DNA from: Sulfurimonas sp. SAG-AH-194-I05
GTDB taxonomy: Bacteria > Campylobacterota > Campylobacteria > Campylobacterales > Sulfurimonadaceae
Assembly: GCF_029215955.1 (NCBI RefSeq)
Contig: NZ_JAEMVA010000018.1
Coordinates: forward strand, 1-34,264
Length of the DNA: 34,264 nucleotides
Reading direction: 5' to 3'
Shown: positions 1 to 7,621 of the stretch, in pieces
How the letters are laid out: each line of letters begins with the position of its first letter
Numbering within the stretch: the first letter of the stretch is position 1
Notes under the pieces: model-generated
Seen by the model: only the letters and a program-made list of their open reading frames with translations
What the model was told of the DNA's origin: nothing
The model's database searches: none
Translations under genes and position numbers: made by a program

Positions 1-98
1 GGTAGTGTCTCTTCCCCTTTTTCACCTTTACTACTACATACACCTTCTACTATTTACACTCACTCTATTTTCATATGGAATGCTTAAGCGAATTCTCT

Positions 99-1136
99 TT
101 ATTTTGTAGCGTGATTATTCACCGTACTTGGAATAGTGTTACCGCTGGCTTGCATACTGAGTGCATTTGGATATTTTTTATAATGTTCACGTACTACTTG
201 TGCTAGTTTTTCTTTTGTAGATGTATTAATTTCACCTTTGTCATTTATAACATTAGCAAGATTTTTCACTAATTCATCTTGCGGAGTAGTTGAGATATCA
301 GCCCAAGAAAGTAAAAGTTTCTTATTAACAAAGGTAGGAAGCGAACCCATAATTCCAACATCATTTTGCTTATGAATAAGAAGACCAGAAGTTGTACCTC
401 GGTCAAGTGTTAAAACTTGGTAAAGGTAAAGTGTATGGTAGTCACGTTGCTTCATTATGTCTTGGACTGAAAAGGCTACGCGTGTTTTAAAAGCATTTTC
501 AATTATACCAATATATGTATCAATAATCCCCTCTCCAAAGCTTTGTGCCAAGGCATAGTCATTTTCTTGAGAATCTGTTTTATAGTTTTCTAAATAAAAA
601 TGCGAGACTCCTCTTGCTCGTTTTAAAGAGGGAATAGTAAAGTATTTATTACCTTGAGACGTACCTTCTTGGTATAATTCTTGTGATACATTTTGTAAAG
701 AATCATCAAAAATTTGTTTGTCCTCATCATTCGTTATACTTGGATTAAGGTCAGCCATTATTCGCCAATAAGAACCGCTATTTTTAAGTTGCGTTAAACT
801 AATGTGTATATGAATACTCGGAACATGTGGATTATTTGGATGAATAATAGTTGAAATAGCAGTAGCACTTTGAAGATTCTTTTGGGGCATTTCATCATAA
901 TGAACTTGAGATACATTTACACTCGCTGTGTTAAAGAGTTTTGTATCACGTGCTTCAAAGCGATTTCCTCCACCATGGAGTCCTTCATCCCGCAACCATG
1001 TAACTTCTTCAAAAGATTTATTTTCTCCTATTGTAGCGCTAAGATTGTTTAGCTTGTCTACAAACCTTTCTTGTAAACCTCTAACGAGTGTATACGCCCA
1101 AACTGCATCTTGTGATGCTGACATAATCATTTGCAT
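99..1136 (-). CDS. hemF: Divergent HemF-type (oxygen-dependent) coproporphyrinogen III oxidase
   Basis: Likely a haem-pathway enzyme that oxidatively decarboxylates coproporphyrinogen III to protoporphyrinogen IX in the cytoplasm. Family signatures appear in the right order over 345 residues: a GGG loop (55-57), ASVNVSQVH (71-79), HPNNPHVPSIHIHIS (about 99-113, holding the conserved His) and LDRGTTSGL (244-252), matching the usual YDRGTKFGL with its Asp-Arg pair. It departs from the family in two places: the usual WFGGGxDLTP segment reads YWRIMADLNPS (123-133), and RGxGGxFFDD reads RGVSHFYLENY. The ATG at 1136 is supported by AAGGAC eight bases upstream, inside the end of the preceding gene (10-base overlap). 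The family is fairly clear; retained activity is less certain because of the altered loops. Confidence 0.75.
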   Translation of the reverse strand: MQMIMSASQDAVWAYTLVRGLQERFVDKLNNLSATIGENKSFEEVTWLRDEGLHGGGNRFEARDTKLFNTASVNVSQVHYDEMPQKNLQSATAISTIIHPNNPHVPSIHIHISLTQLKNSGSYWRIMADLNPSITNDEDKQIFDDSLQNVSQELYQEGTSQGNKYFTIPSLKRARGVSHFYLENYKTDSQENDYALAQSFGEGIIDTYIGIIENAFKTRVAFSVQDIMKQRDYHTLYLYQVLTLDRGTTSGLLIHKQNDVGIMGSLPTFVNKKLLLSWADISTTPQDELVKNLANVINDKGEINTSTKEKLAQVVREHYKKYPNALSMQASGNTIPSTVNNHATK

Positions 1137-1774
1137 GTACTTTTGTCCTTATATAATATTTTTTTTATCCATTGTGAAATCATTGTAAGCTCATCTTCTA
1201 CTATAGTATGATCTTTATCGTATACTTTAAAGTCAATCTTAAATCCTGCATTTTGTAAAACTTCTACTTGCTTTTTAGATGTAGCGTAAGGAAGAACTCC
1301 ATCTGAAGTTCCATGTGTGCATAACCATTGTGACTCTTTTACATGTGGATTTATCTCTTGTAGAAGCTTTTTTGCATCATATATATAGCCACTAATAGCT
1401 ATATAACCAGCTAAAACTTGCTGGTATCTCGCTCCAAATTCAAATGTGAGTAAAGAACCTTGAGAAAATCCAAACAAAAAGCTCTCCTGTGGATTAAATT
1501 TCTCCTTAAATAATTGGTCGAGCACTGTTGTAAGTACTTTAGAAGAGTATTCTATACCCGTAAATTGGTTTGGAGGTAAAGGATACCAAGAAAAACCTGA
1601 GTAATACTCAAAAGGAGCATCAAGTAAAATATAGTTCATTTCGTCTATATCGAAAAAGGGAGGGAGGGAGGTGAAACCCTCAGAAGAATCTCCTCGTCCA
1701 TGAAGAATAATCATGAGTTTTTTCGAGGGGATTTTTGAAGGTATAAATATGTTATCTAATTCTAATTCATTCAT
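1127..1774 (-). CDS. Alpha/beta hydrolase, phospholipase/carboxylesterase (YpfH-like) family
   Basis: A 215-residue single-domain serine hydrolase, the typical length for small carboxylesterases of the YpfH/acyl-thioesterase type. The oxyanion-side motif LHGRGDS is at 24-30. The nucleophile elbow GFSQGS gives Ser104, and the likely triad is completed by Asp158 (GTSDGVLP) and His189 (DKDHT). No signal peptide, so cytoplasmic. It overlaps the start of the HemF-like gene by 10 bases, so the two are probably co-translated. Substrate unknown; an ester or thioester is expected from the family. Confidence 0.85.
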   Translation of the reverse strand: MNELELDNIFIPSKIPSKKLMIILHGRGDSSEGFTSLPPFFDIDEMNYILLDAPFEYYSGFSWYPLPPNQFTGIEYSSKVLTTVLDQLFKEKFNPQESFLFGFSQGSLLTFEFGARYQQVLAGYIAISGYIYDAKKLLQEINPHVKESQWLCTHGTSDGVLPYATSKKQVEVLQNAGFKIDFKVYDKDHTIVEDELTMISQWIKKILYKDKSTCK

Positions 1775-1819
1775 AAATGCATTATATTAGAAATTTACTT
1801 ATGTAGAAATATTAAGAGA

Positions 1820-2086
1820 TTATCTTCTAATATCGAGTTCTTTTTGTCTATGCGTATTTTGATTTTCAACTCTTGCATATACGCGCATATTATTATAGTT
1901 TCTAATAGAATCTCTCATTTCCATATTGTTTGAAATTTTATTTCTTCTATCTTCTAGTTTTTGAATATGTGATGCATTTGCAAGTGCCATATACTTTGTA
2001 GAAGAAGCGATTTCTTTATAATTGCTAGCTGCAAATGTTAGTGTACTTAATGCGATGAGGCCAAGGATTGTTCTGTGTAGTTTCAT
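1820..2086 (-). CDS. Small exported protein of unknown function
   Basis: An 88-residue protein. Residues 1-20 form a signal peptide (MKLHR, then a hydrophobic stretch ending TFAAS), so the mature part of about 68 residues should be periplasmic. The mature part is charged, Asn/Arg-rich and probably helical, with no cysteine. A purine-rich AAAGAAAA lies just before the ATG. It is first in a minus-strand run with the hydrolase and HemF-like genes (45-base gap), but no functional link is evident. I do not recognise the family. Confidence 0.65.
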   Translation of the reverse strand: MKLHRTILGLIALSTLTFAASNYKEIASSTKYMALANASHIQKLEDRRNKISNNMEMRDSIRNYNNMRVYARVENQNTHRQKELDIRR

Positions 2087-2259
2087 GTATTTTCTTTCAT
2101 TTATTTTAGATTTCGGAATTATCTCTAAAATATCATAAAAGTTACCTTAAATATTATAAATTTTATTTATAATAAAAGTTTCTTTATCTATTTGTCTACA
2201 TAATATCTCTATTGTCTCTCCTTTCTTTCATAAAAGGCAAAATAAAGTAAAATTTATGT

Positions 2260-2265
2260 TAAAAT
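2260..2265 (+). promoter_or_regulatory. Putative -10 box for the coiled-coil gene
   Basis: TAAAAT preceded by TGT makes an extended -10 (TGTTAAAAT), 27 bases before the ATG at 2293, within a very A/T-rich 206-base spacer (2087-2292). There is no convincing -35, which is usual for Campylobacterota sigma-70 promoters. I see no other feature in this spacer. Confidence 0.4.
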
Positions 2266-2292
2266 AAAATAAAAAGAAATGATACTTAGATT

Positions 2293-3549
2293 ATGAATGA
2301 TACGAATTTACATGAGTTAATGGATATACTTGAAGCACATCCCGATTTTATACAGTACGATTATAAAGGTGATGAAAATCAAATTCTTATTGACAAACAA
2401 TTAATTACTTTACTCCTTAGATATTTATTGAAAATTGGAAAAAAAGAAGAAGAATTAAAAAAAGAGTTAAAGTTTCTCATTAAGCATGCTTTTGAATTAG
2501 GTGAGAGAGATTTAGTACTCAGTAAAAATAATAATATTTTTATTAAAATTGTAAACTTAGATACAAGAGTAGTTATTGAAGAAAAAGATCAAGACACTAT
2601 TAAGAATCGTTTTTCAGGTATAAATGAAGATGAACTCAAAAAATTTCATAATGAATTTTTTGCAGAAAAAGAAAATCAAAACTTTTTTAATCATATTGCA
2701 CTCGAATTTGTTACTCTTTATTTTCATGAAAAAAAAATAACAAATTATGTATATGAAAAAAATGTTTTTGGATATATTCAGTCGATTATCTACAATAATC
2801 TTGTTTCCATGTATGATAATGATGATGGCTTTTTTACTGGATTTGCAGGATATATATTTCGAATTCATTTTGAAGATGTATTTGCACATATTGCAGATTT
2901 AATTTTAGATGAAATATCAATGGCAAACAACTATCTTATGGAATTTTTAGATTACTATGCTTCAAATATCATTGTAATAAATGGGGAAAAGTACCAGGTT
3001 CCTGCAATCGAAGCTGGGAAGGGTCTCAAGTGGAGTGTTGTATCTATGCTATCCATTTCAAAGATATATACAAAAACAAAAAAATCAATCATTGCTTTAG
3101 AAAAAGAGATTGAGACCTTAAAAATTAAAATCCAAAAACTTTTTATAAATAAATTATCTCCGACACAGTATCAAACATTATTTATAGCTGAGAAACAAAA
3201 ACTTGAACATAATATAGATAAGGTTACAAAAGATCTAGAAAAACATTTAGATGCACTAGATTTAAAACCTATCAAAGATAAAAAAGAATTATTGCAGCGT
3301 CAAATTAGAAAGATTAGAGAATCCTTAGAGTTATTGAGAAATAAGAAAAAAGAATTAGCCACGCGAGCAATAAATCAAAAAGTTCTTCAAGAATATTCAA
3401 ATCTACAACGCGAAATGGACAAAATGAAAAGACATTTAATTCGAGATAAAAAAATCATTGCTCAAAATGACGATTCTTATAAATCTATGCGAAACTCCTT
3501 AGTTAAAGCATTGACTTCTAAAAAAAAGTTATTATCCCCTGCCAAATAA
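2293..3549 (+). CDS. Unrecognised lysine-rich coiled-coil protein
   Basis: A 418-residue cytoplasmic protein with no signal peptide or membrane segment. The N-terminal half (about 1-245) looks globular and acidic/aromatic, with many Asn, Phe and Tyr residues. From about 255 to the end it is rich in Lys, Glu and Leu with heptad character, a long coiled coil. I do not recognise a family. It is flanked by genes on the other strand, and its last 32 bases overlap the end of pgpA tail to tail. No strong Shine-Dalgarno precedes the ATG. The reading frame is long and closed, so it is very likely a real gene; function unknown. Confidence 0.7.
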   Translation: MNDTNLHELMDILEAHPDFIQYDYKGDENQILIDKQLITLLLRYLLKIGKKEEELKKELKFLIKHAFELGERDLVLSKNNNIFIKIVNLDTRVVIEEKDQDTIKNRFSGINEDELKKFHNEFFAEKENQNFFNHIALEFVTLYFHEKKITNYVYEKNVFGYIQSIIYNNLVSMYDNDDGFFTGFAGYIFRIHFEDVFAHIADLILDEISMANNYLMEFLDYYASNIIVINGEKYQVPAIEAGKGLKWSVVSMLSISKIYTKTKKSIIALEKEIETLKIKIQKLFINKLSPTQYQTLFIAEKQKLEHNIDKVTKDLEKHLDALDLKPIKDKKELLQRQIRKIRESLELLRNKKKELATRAINQKVLQEYSNLQREMDKMKRHLIRDKKIIAQNDDSYKSMRNSLVKALTSKKKLLSPAK

Positions 3550-4015
3550 TAGCACTTGATATTCCAGCAGCAAAACCTGCAATAATATCATCACCCATAA
3601 CACCTAAACCACCTTTAACTTCACGGTCTATTCTTCCAATAATAGAAGGCTTTGCTATATCAAAGTATCTAAAAAGTGCAAAAGATAAAACTGATTGAAT
3701 TAAAAAACCATTTTCCCACATGCTCAGCGCATTAAAACTAATGCTAATTGCTGGTGCTAAGCTAAGTGCAAACCACATGCCAGCTAACTCGTCAATAACG
3801 ATTCTTTTATCGTCATGAATGTTCGAGTGTGCTTCATACTTGTTAATCTCTTTAATGGCGATTATACTTACTAAAACAGTGGCTAAAAAAAGTGTTTGTG
3901 AACCAAAGTATATAAGTATCATCATACCTAAAGGAAGTGAAACTAATGTACCAACTGTGCCTGGTGCCTTTGGTGATAAACCGCTGTAGCCTAATGTTAT
4001 AAAAAACCAATTCAT
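3518..4015 (-). CDS. pgpA: Phosphatidylglycerophosphatase A
   Basis: Dephosphorylates phosphatidylglycerol phosphate to phosphatidylglycerol in the inner membrane. The 165-residue length and motifs fit PgpA: GYSGLSPKAPGTVGTL near the N-terminus, IVIDELAGMW in the middle, and FRYFDIAKPSIIGRIDR followed by GGLGVMGDDIIAG near the C-terminus, the acidic metal and substrate residues of the family. Several hydrophobic segments match an integral membrane protein. It is the last gene of the ispDF / regulator / ATP-sulfurylase-like / pgpA run, 11 bases after its upstream neighbour. Its end overlaps the convergent coiled-coil gene by 32 bases. Confidence 0.92.
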   Translation of the reverse strand: MNWFFITLGYSGLSPKAPGTVGTLVSLPLGMMILIYFGSQTLFLATVLVSIIAIKEINKYEAHSNIHDDKRIVIDELAGMWFALSLAPAISISFNALSMWENGFLIQSVLSFALFRYFDIAKPSIIGRIDREVKGGLGVMGDDIIAGFAAGISSAIIWQGIITFF

Positions 4016-4026
4016 ATGCGTCCTCT

Positions 4027-5217
4027 TTATGTAAGTGAAGATGTTTGGTAGAGCTTCATAAGCTCTAAATAAAAATCTTTTTCAGTATGCTCTTCTAGCA
4101 GTGCTCCTGATGGTAAAATATCGTAGTATAATCTTTCCAAATTTTTAAACCTCTTGGGAAGTACTTTTGAAAGTAAAAATGCAGATATTTCTTTGCGTAT
4201 TAACACCGCAGGAGGCAGTATTCCAAGTTGTAAAAGTTCAAGCATTGAGTCCGAATGATAAGAAATCTGGTGATGCTGTCCATGTGGACATGTATTTTTA
4301 CTTACAAGTGTCGTACACTTATCACAGTAAACATATTCACTTGATATTTGAATTTCTATATCAATTCCAACAACTTTATCAGCTATTGATTTGTTAGAAT
4401 TACAATCATAATACATACCTAAGCCAGCATGATTGCTCCCTATTGTAATTCTATCGCACCCATGATTTTTCGCAACAATAGCATCAATGATAATTTCGTT
4501 AAATCCAGCAAAAATATAAGAATTTTCTAATGGAACTATGATGACTTTATTTTTTGGTAAAAAATTATTAATAAAGTACTCTAATGCCTCTTTACGAATT
4601 TCATAACTTAGCTGTACGCTATCGTTTGGTTTAAGTAAAAAGATAACGAGCAAATCTGTTGTATCTAAGGCTTGTCGAATAACCCTTTCATGTGCTCTGT
4701 GAAGAGGGTTTGCTGCCATAAAAATTGAAGTAGTATGTTTTGCATTAATTAATTTTTTTGCATCTTGAATAATTTTTATATTTTTATTTGGACTGTGGTT
4801 ATAAATTTTATATACGCCGCTAAGTGCCCAGTGTCCAAGTCTTTTTGTGGTAGCCATCACACCTGGATGTGTCGCATCACTTGTCCCATAAATATGCTTT
4901 GCTCTTTCTTTTGGATCTATCTTAAAGGTATCATCAACAACTAAACTAGCGTATTCTTCACCTTCACATAAGATAGTAACTTCCTCTCCAGCTTCTAGAC
5001 TTGAAATTATTTCCTCATTTTTCGTTCCAGATGGAGCGAGTATAAAAGGAAAAGGAAAAGTTTTTCCATTAATTAAATTTGTAGAGAGAACTTTTTCACT
5101 CTCATTTTTTCCCATAAGAGATTCCAGAGGATACAAAAGTTTATCAGCTACAAGCTCTAAAGCAGCAGCCGCTTCAAGGTCAATATAAACTGTTTTATTT
5201 TTTCTTAATGATGTCAT
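4027..5217 (-). CDS. ATP-sulfurylase-fold protein lacking the sulfate-binding residues
   Basis: By overall sequence a 396-residue sulfate adenylyltransferase homologue. GTSDATHPGV (111-120) and GHWALSG (128-134) match the N-terminal half. The nucleotide-binding HxxH is intact in NPLHRAHE (170-177). A C-x2-C-x8-C-x-H cluster (Cys298, Cys301, Cys310, His312) matches the zinc site of prokaryotic Sat. Canonical QTRNP, however, is MAANP (167-171), and GRDHAG is GSNHAG (260-265), so the Gln and both Arg residues that hold sulfate in characterised enzymes are missing. It probably still binds a nucleotide but acts on another acceptor, or is regulatory. It overlaps the upstream response-regulator gene by 23 bases; the same neighbours occur in Campylobacter (cj1607-cj1610), from memory. 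Confidence 0.85.
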   Translation of the reverse strand: MTSLRKNKTVYIDLEAAAALELVADKLLYPLESLMGKNESEKVLSTNLINGKTFPFPFILAPSGTKNEEIISSLEAGEEVTILCEGEEYASLVVDDTFKIDPKERAKHIYGTSDATHPGVMATTKRLGHWALSGVYKIYNHSPNKNIKIIQDAKKLINAKHTTSIFMAANPLHRAHERVIRQALDTTDLLVIFLLKPNDSVQLSYEIRKEALEYFINNFLPKNKVIIVPLENSYIFAGFNEIIIDAIVAKNHGCDRITIGSNHAGLGMYYDCNSNKSIADKVVGIDIEIQISSEYVYCDKCTTLVSKNTCPHGQHHQISYHSDSMLELLQLGILPPAVLIRKEISAFLLSKVLPKRFKNLERLYYDILPSGALLEEHTEKDFYLELMKLYQTSSLT

Positions 5218-6082
5218 ATTTTTTACGTCTTTCCCAAAGACTTTTACGTGAAATACCTAGCTTTTTTGAAAGTTCTGTATCTGGAAATTTATGCTGGTAA
5301 TTTAAAACGATAAATTTAACATAATCTTCAATAGGAAGAATATCTCCTTGTGCAAAAACATTGTTTTCACTTTTAATTTTTATAATCTTATGTGCAACAT
5401 CTTCTACGTTATCTGTACTCGAAACAATTACATTTTTGTTTGCTATTAAACTACAAAATGTTTTCTTTTCGGCCTTTTTAAGTGTTTGGTAATCTATAGC
5501 ATAAACAATACCTTTAGCACTTAAAGCAGCGATTTCATTCATAGCTTTAGGGTTACTCAGTGAAATAAAATTGAGAGGCATTTTCTTACTCTCAGCATGC
5601 TCAAATGCAAAAGCATCAGCATATTTTTGAAAACTTGATGATACATAAATTGGTAGCTCAATATCTTTATGTTTATGGTCGCGTCGTACTGAAGCAAAAG
5701 TATGTTTTAAATATTTTTCATACGCAGTATTTTTAATTTTAAGTCTTTCATAGTCTTGGTAATGGTCTATTTTACGAATCAATTCTTCTATCATAAATGG
5801 TTTTAAAATATAATCTTTTGCGCCCGCAGAAAGAGGTTTTGAAACAGTATCATTGCTAATGTATGAGACCATTAAAATTACAATAGATTTTTTAAATACT
5901 TCTATTGCAGGATGAAAATCTTGCCCGTTTATATTTGTCGAAAGTAAAACAACATCGTAGTTGTTTGAAGGGACTGCATCTTTTGTTGAAGTACACATCT
6001 CACACGTATGACCGAGTTCACCTAATTTTGTAGCTATACTTTGCGCTAAGTATATTTCGTTCTCAATTATCAGTATTTTCAA
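5195..6082 (-). CDS. Atypical response regulator of the HP1021/Cj1608 type
   Basis: A 295-residue DNA-binding regulator. Residues 1-120 form a receiver-like domain (MKILIIENE start; Lys94 of the LKP motif present), but the phospho-acceptor Asp is replaced by Ser48 in VVLLSTN, and the acidic pocket is Glu-Asn. The C-terminus (about 252-295) is a Fis-like helix-turn-helix: LSKKLGISRKSLWERRKK. This architecture and its place beside ispDF match HP1021 of Helicobacter and Cj1608 of Campylobacter, phosphorylation-independent regulators linked to redox response and to control of DnaA at oriC (established for those proteins). Three cysteines (27, 30, 210) could serve redox sensing; that is inference. 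It overlaps ispDF by 4 bases and the next gene by 23. Confidence 0.88.
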   Translation of the reverse strand: MKILIIENEIYLAQSIATKLGELGHTCEMCTSTKDAVPSNNYDVVLLSTNINGQDFHPAIEVFKKSIVILMVSYISNDTVSKPLSAGAKDYILKPFMIEELIRKIDHYQDYERLKIKNTAYEKYLKHTFASVRRDHKHKDIELPIYVSSSFQKYADAFAFEHAESKKMPLNFISLSNPKAMNEIAALSAKGIVYAIDYQTLKKAEKKTFCSLIANKNVIVSSTDNVEDVAHKIIKIKSENNVFAQGDILPIEDYVKFIVLNYQHKFPDTELSKKLGISRKSLWERRKKYDIIKKK

Positions 6083-7200
6083 ATTTCCGTCCAGTTAAAA
6101 TATTTTAAATTTGCATTTGCAATGACACCAACACCTTCACCTCTCCCTATAAATCCGAGTTTTTCAGTTGTTGTTGCTTTTATGTTTACTCTACTCATAT
6201 CTATGTTTAATATATGTGCAAGTGTTTTTCTCATAGGAAGTTTATATTTTCCTACTCTTGGTTTTTCAGCCGTTATTGTAATGTCAATATTTATGATGAC
6301 AAAACCAAAGTTATTTATTTTTCGTACTACATTTTCTAAAAGTTTTTTCGAATCAATATCTTTATATTCATTATTATTATCAGGGAATAACATTCCAATA
6401 TCACCCATTCCAGATGCGCCAAGAAGAGCATCTATTAAGGCGTGAATAGCTACATCACCATCACTATGCGCTTTAAAACCAAAATTTGATTCTAAGTGTA
6501 CACCGCCTAGATACATTTTTTTCTTGTCCTCAAAAGCATGTACATCAAAACCAGTACCACTTAATATGTCATTTGATGGTTTAGATAAGCAAGAAAGCTT
6601 GTTTAAATCGTGTATATACGTAATTTTATGGGCTTCATCTTCACCTAAAAGAAACACCCTACTCCCTGCATTTGCAACAATTGCACTACTTTCATCTGTA
6701 TATTCTTCATTTGTTTGTAAAGCATTTTTCAATACTTCCGTACGAGAGAGTTGTGGTGTTTGAATTCTCTTCACCTTGTCTCTATCAATAGTTGTGTCTT
6801 CGTAAACTATAGTATCTGTTACTTTAAGAAACGGAACAATACAATCTGCTTCTCCCTTTTTTGCAATTATTCTTTGTAAAAATGTTTCACTTATACACGA
6901 ACGTGCGATATCACTCACAAGAACGAATTCAGTAGTAACTTCTTTAAGAGCATTCTTGAGTGATTCTTGACGTGATGAACCGCCCTCAACAAAGACATAC
7001 TCAGCATAATAAGGCATAAATGCAATAGAATCAGCTGAAGAGGTAATAATTATTTTTTCAAATAATTGTGTATTTTGAAGCTTATCTGCTACAAATTGCC
7101 ACAATGGAGTATGTCCAATACGTAGCCACTGCTTTTTAACGGTACTATTAAATCGAGTAGAACTACCAGCAGCAAGTAAAATAAGTGTCAAATCATGCAA
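6079..7200 (-). CDS. ispDF: Bifunctional IspD/IspF isoprenoid enzyme
   Basis: Carries two non-consecutive steps of the methylerythritol phosphate pathway: cytidylyl transfer to MEP (IspD, about residues 1-210) and cyclisation to MEcPP (IspF, about 216-375). The IspD loop LAAGSSTRF is at the N-terminus. IspF has its metal ligands in GTGFDVHAF and AHSDGDV, and ends with TTTEKLGFIGRGEG. The fusion is typical of Campylobacterota and alphaproteobacteria. Three TTG codons lie in tandem at 7206-7198. I chose the third (7200) because AGGGG (7211-7207) is then six bases upstream; the first TTG would touch it. First gene of the four-gene minus-strand run. Confidence 0.93.
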   Translation of the reverse strand: MHDLTLILLAAGSSTRFNSTVKKQWLRIGHTPLWQFVADKLQNTQLFEKIIITSSADSIAFMPYYAEYVFVEGGSSRQESLKNALKEVTTEFVLVSDIARSCISETFLQRIIAKKGEADCIVPFLKVTDTIVYEDTTIDRDKVKRIQTPQLSRTEVLKNALQTNEEYTDESSAIVANAGSRVFLLGEDEAHKITYIHDLNKLSCLSKPSNDILSGTGFDVHAFEDKKKMYLGGVHLESNFGFKAHSDGDVAIHALIDALLGASGMGDIGMLFPDNNNEYKDIDSKKLLENVVRKINNFGFVIINIDITITAEKPRVGKYKLPMRKTLAHILNIDMSRVNIKATTTEKLGFIGRGEGVGVIANANLKYFNWTEI

Positions 7201-7233
7201 CAACAACCCCTATAGTTTTAAAAGTGTTACGAA

Positions 7234-7239
7234 ATTATA
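7234..7239 (-). promoter_or_regulatory. Extended -10 box for ispDF
   Basis: Reading minus, TGTGTATAAT contains a perfect TATAAT with an upstream TG, about 34 bases before the chosen ispDF start. T/A-rich sequence lies upstream and there is no clear -35. Confidence 0.55.
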
Positions 7240-7375
7240 CACATCAAACCTTTTTTCTCTCTTTTATGAGGAACAATATTTTCGCCAATTCAAGAAATAA
7301 GTGCAATACTATAGAGTAAGTGAGAAAGATAAATGAATGCGCAGTCTGAAAGTTCATTTTTAGAGATTGTATAAG

Positions 7376-7452
7376 TGGTGGGTCCTATGTGACTCGAACA
7401 CATGACCACTCCGTTATGAGCGGAGGGCTCTAACCAACTGAGCTAAAGACCC
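7376..7452 (-). tRNA. tRNA with CAT anticodon, probably tRNA-Ile2 (lysidine-modified)
   Basis: A full 77-base cloverleaf with encoded CCA. The acceptor stem is GGGTCTT pairing with AGGACCC (one G-T). The D arm contains AGCTCAGTTGGTTAGAGC. The anticodon arm is CTCCG-CTCATAA-CGGAG, anticodon CAT, and the T arm is ATGTG-TTCGAGT-CACAT. A CAT anticodon could be elongator Met, initiator or Ile2. The initiator is unlikely because it lacks the run of three G-C pairs at the base of the anticodon stem. The G-C pair closing the anticodon loop and the GGGTCTTTAGCTC start resemble Ile2 tRNAs better than elongator Met. The gene itself is certain; identity is moderate. Confidence 0.93.
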
Positions 7453-7488
7453 ACTAAATCTAAAAGGCGTAATGCTTTGTAGGGCGTG

Positions 7489-7494
7489 ATTATA
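7489..7494 (-). promoter_or_regulatory. -10 box for the tRNA gene
   Basis: Reading minus, TATAAT within GCAGTATAATCACG, 37 bases upstream of the mature tRNA 5' end, leaving room for a short leader. There is no recognisable -35. Confidence 0.5.
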
Positions 7495-7621
7495 CTGCAC
7501 CCTAGCTTATGGTTTTCTTTTATTTCAAACTTTATTGTTTATTTTTCAAATCCATGCATCACGCAATTTTAAGAATTTTATACAGAGAGTAATGTATTTC
7601 TAACCTTGTTCTCTTCTGTTT

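Noticed and set aside
1-98. A gene in the left-edge segment
   Set aside because: Short frames on either strand are closed by stops (for example ATGAAAATAGAGTGA on minus) and none has a binding site or recognisable sequence.
7245-7358. A 37-codon minus-strand frame between the tRNA and ispDF (MNFQTAHSF...)
   Set aside because: It has no ribosome-binding site, no recognisable pattern, and overlaps the likely ispDF promoter region.
7331-7359. Possible terminator after the tRNA (7-bp AAATGAA/TTCATTT arms)
   Set aside because: The stem is A/T-only apart from one pair, the loop is 15 bases and there is no U-tract, so it is too weak to call.
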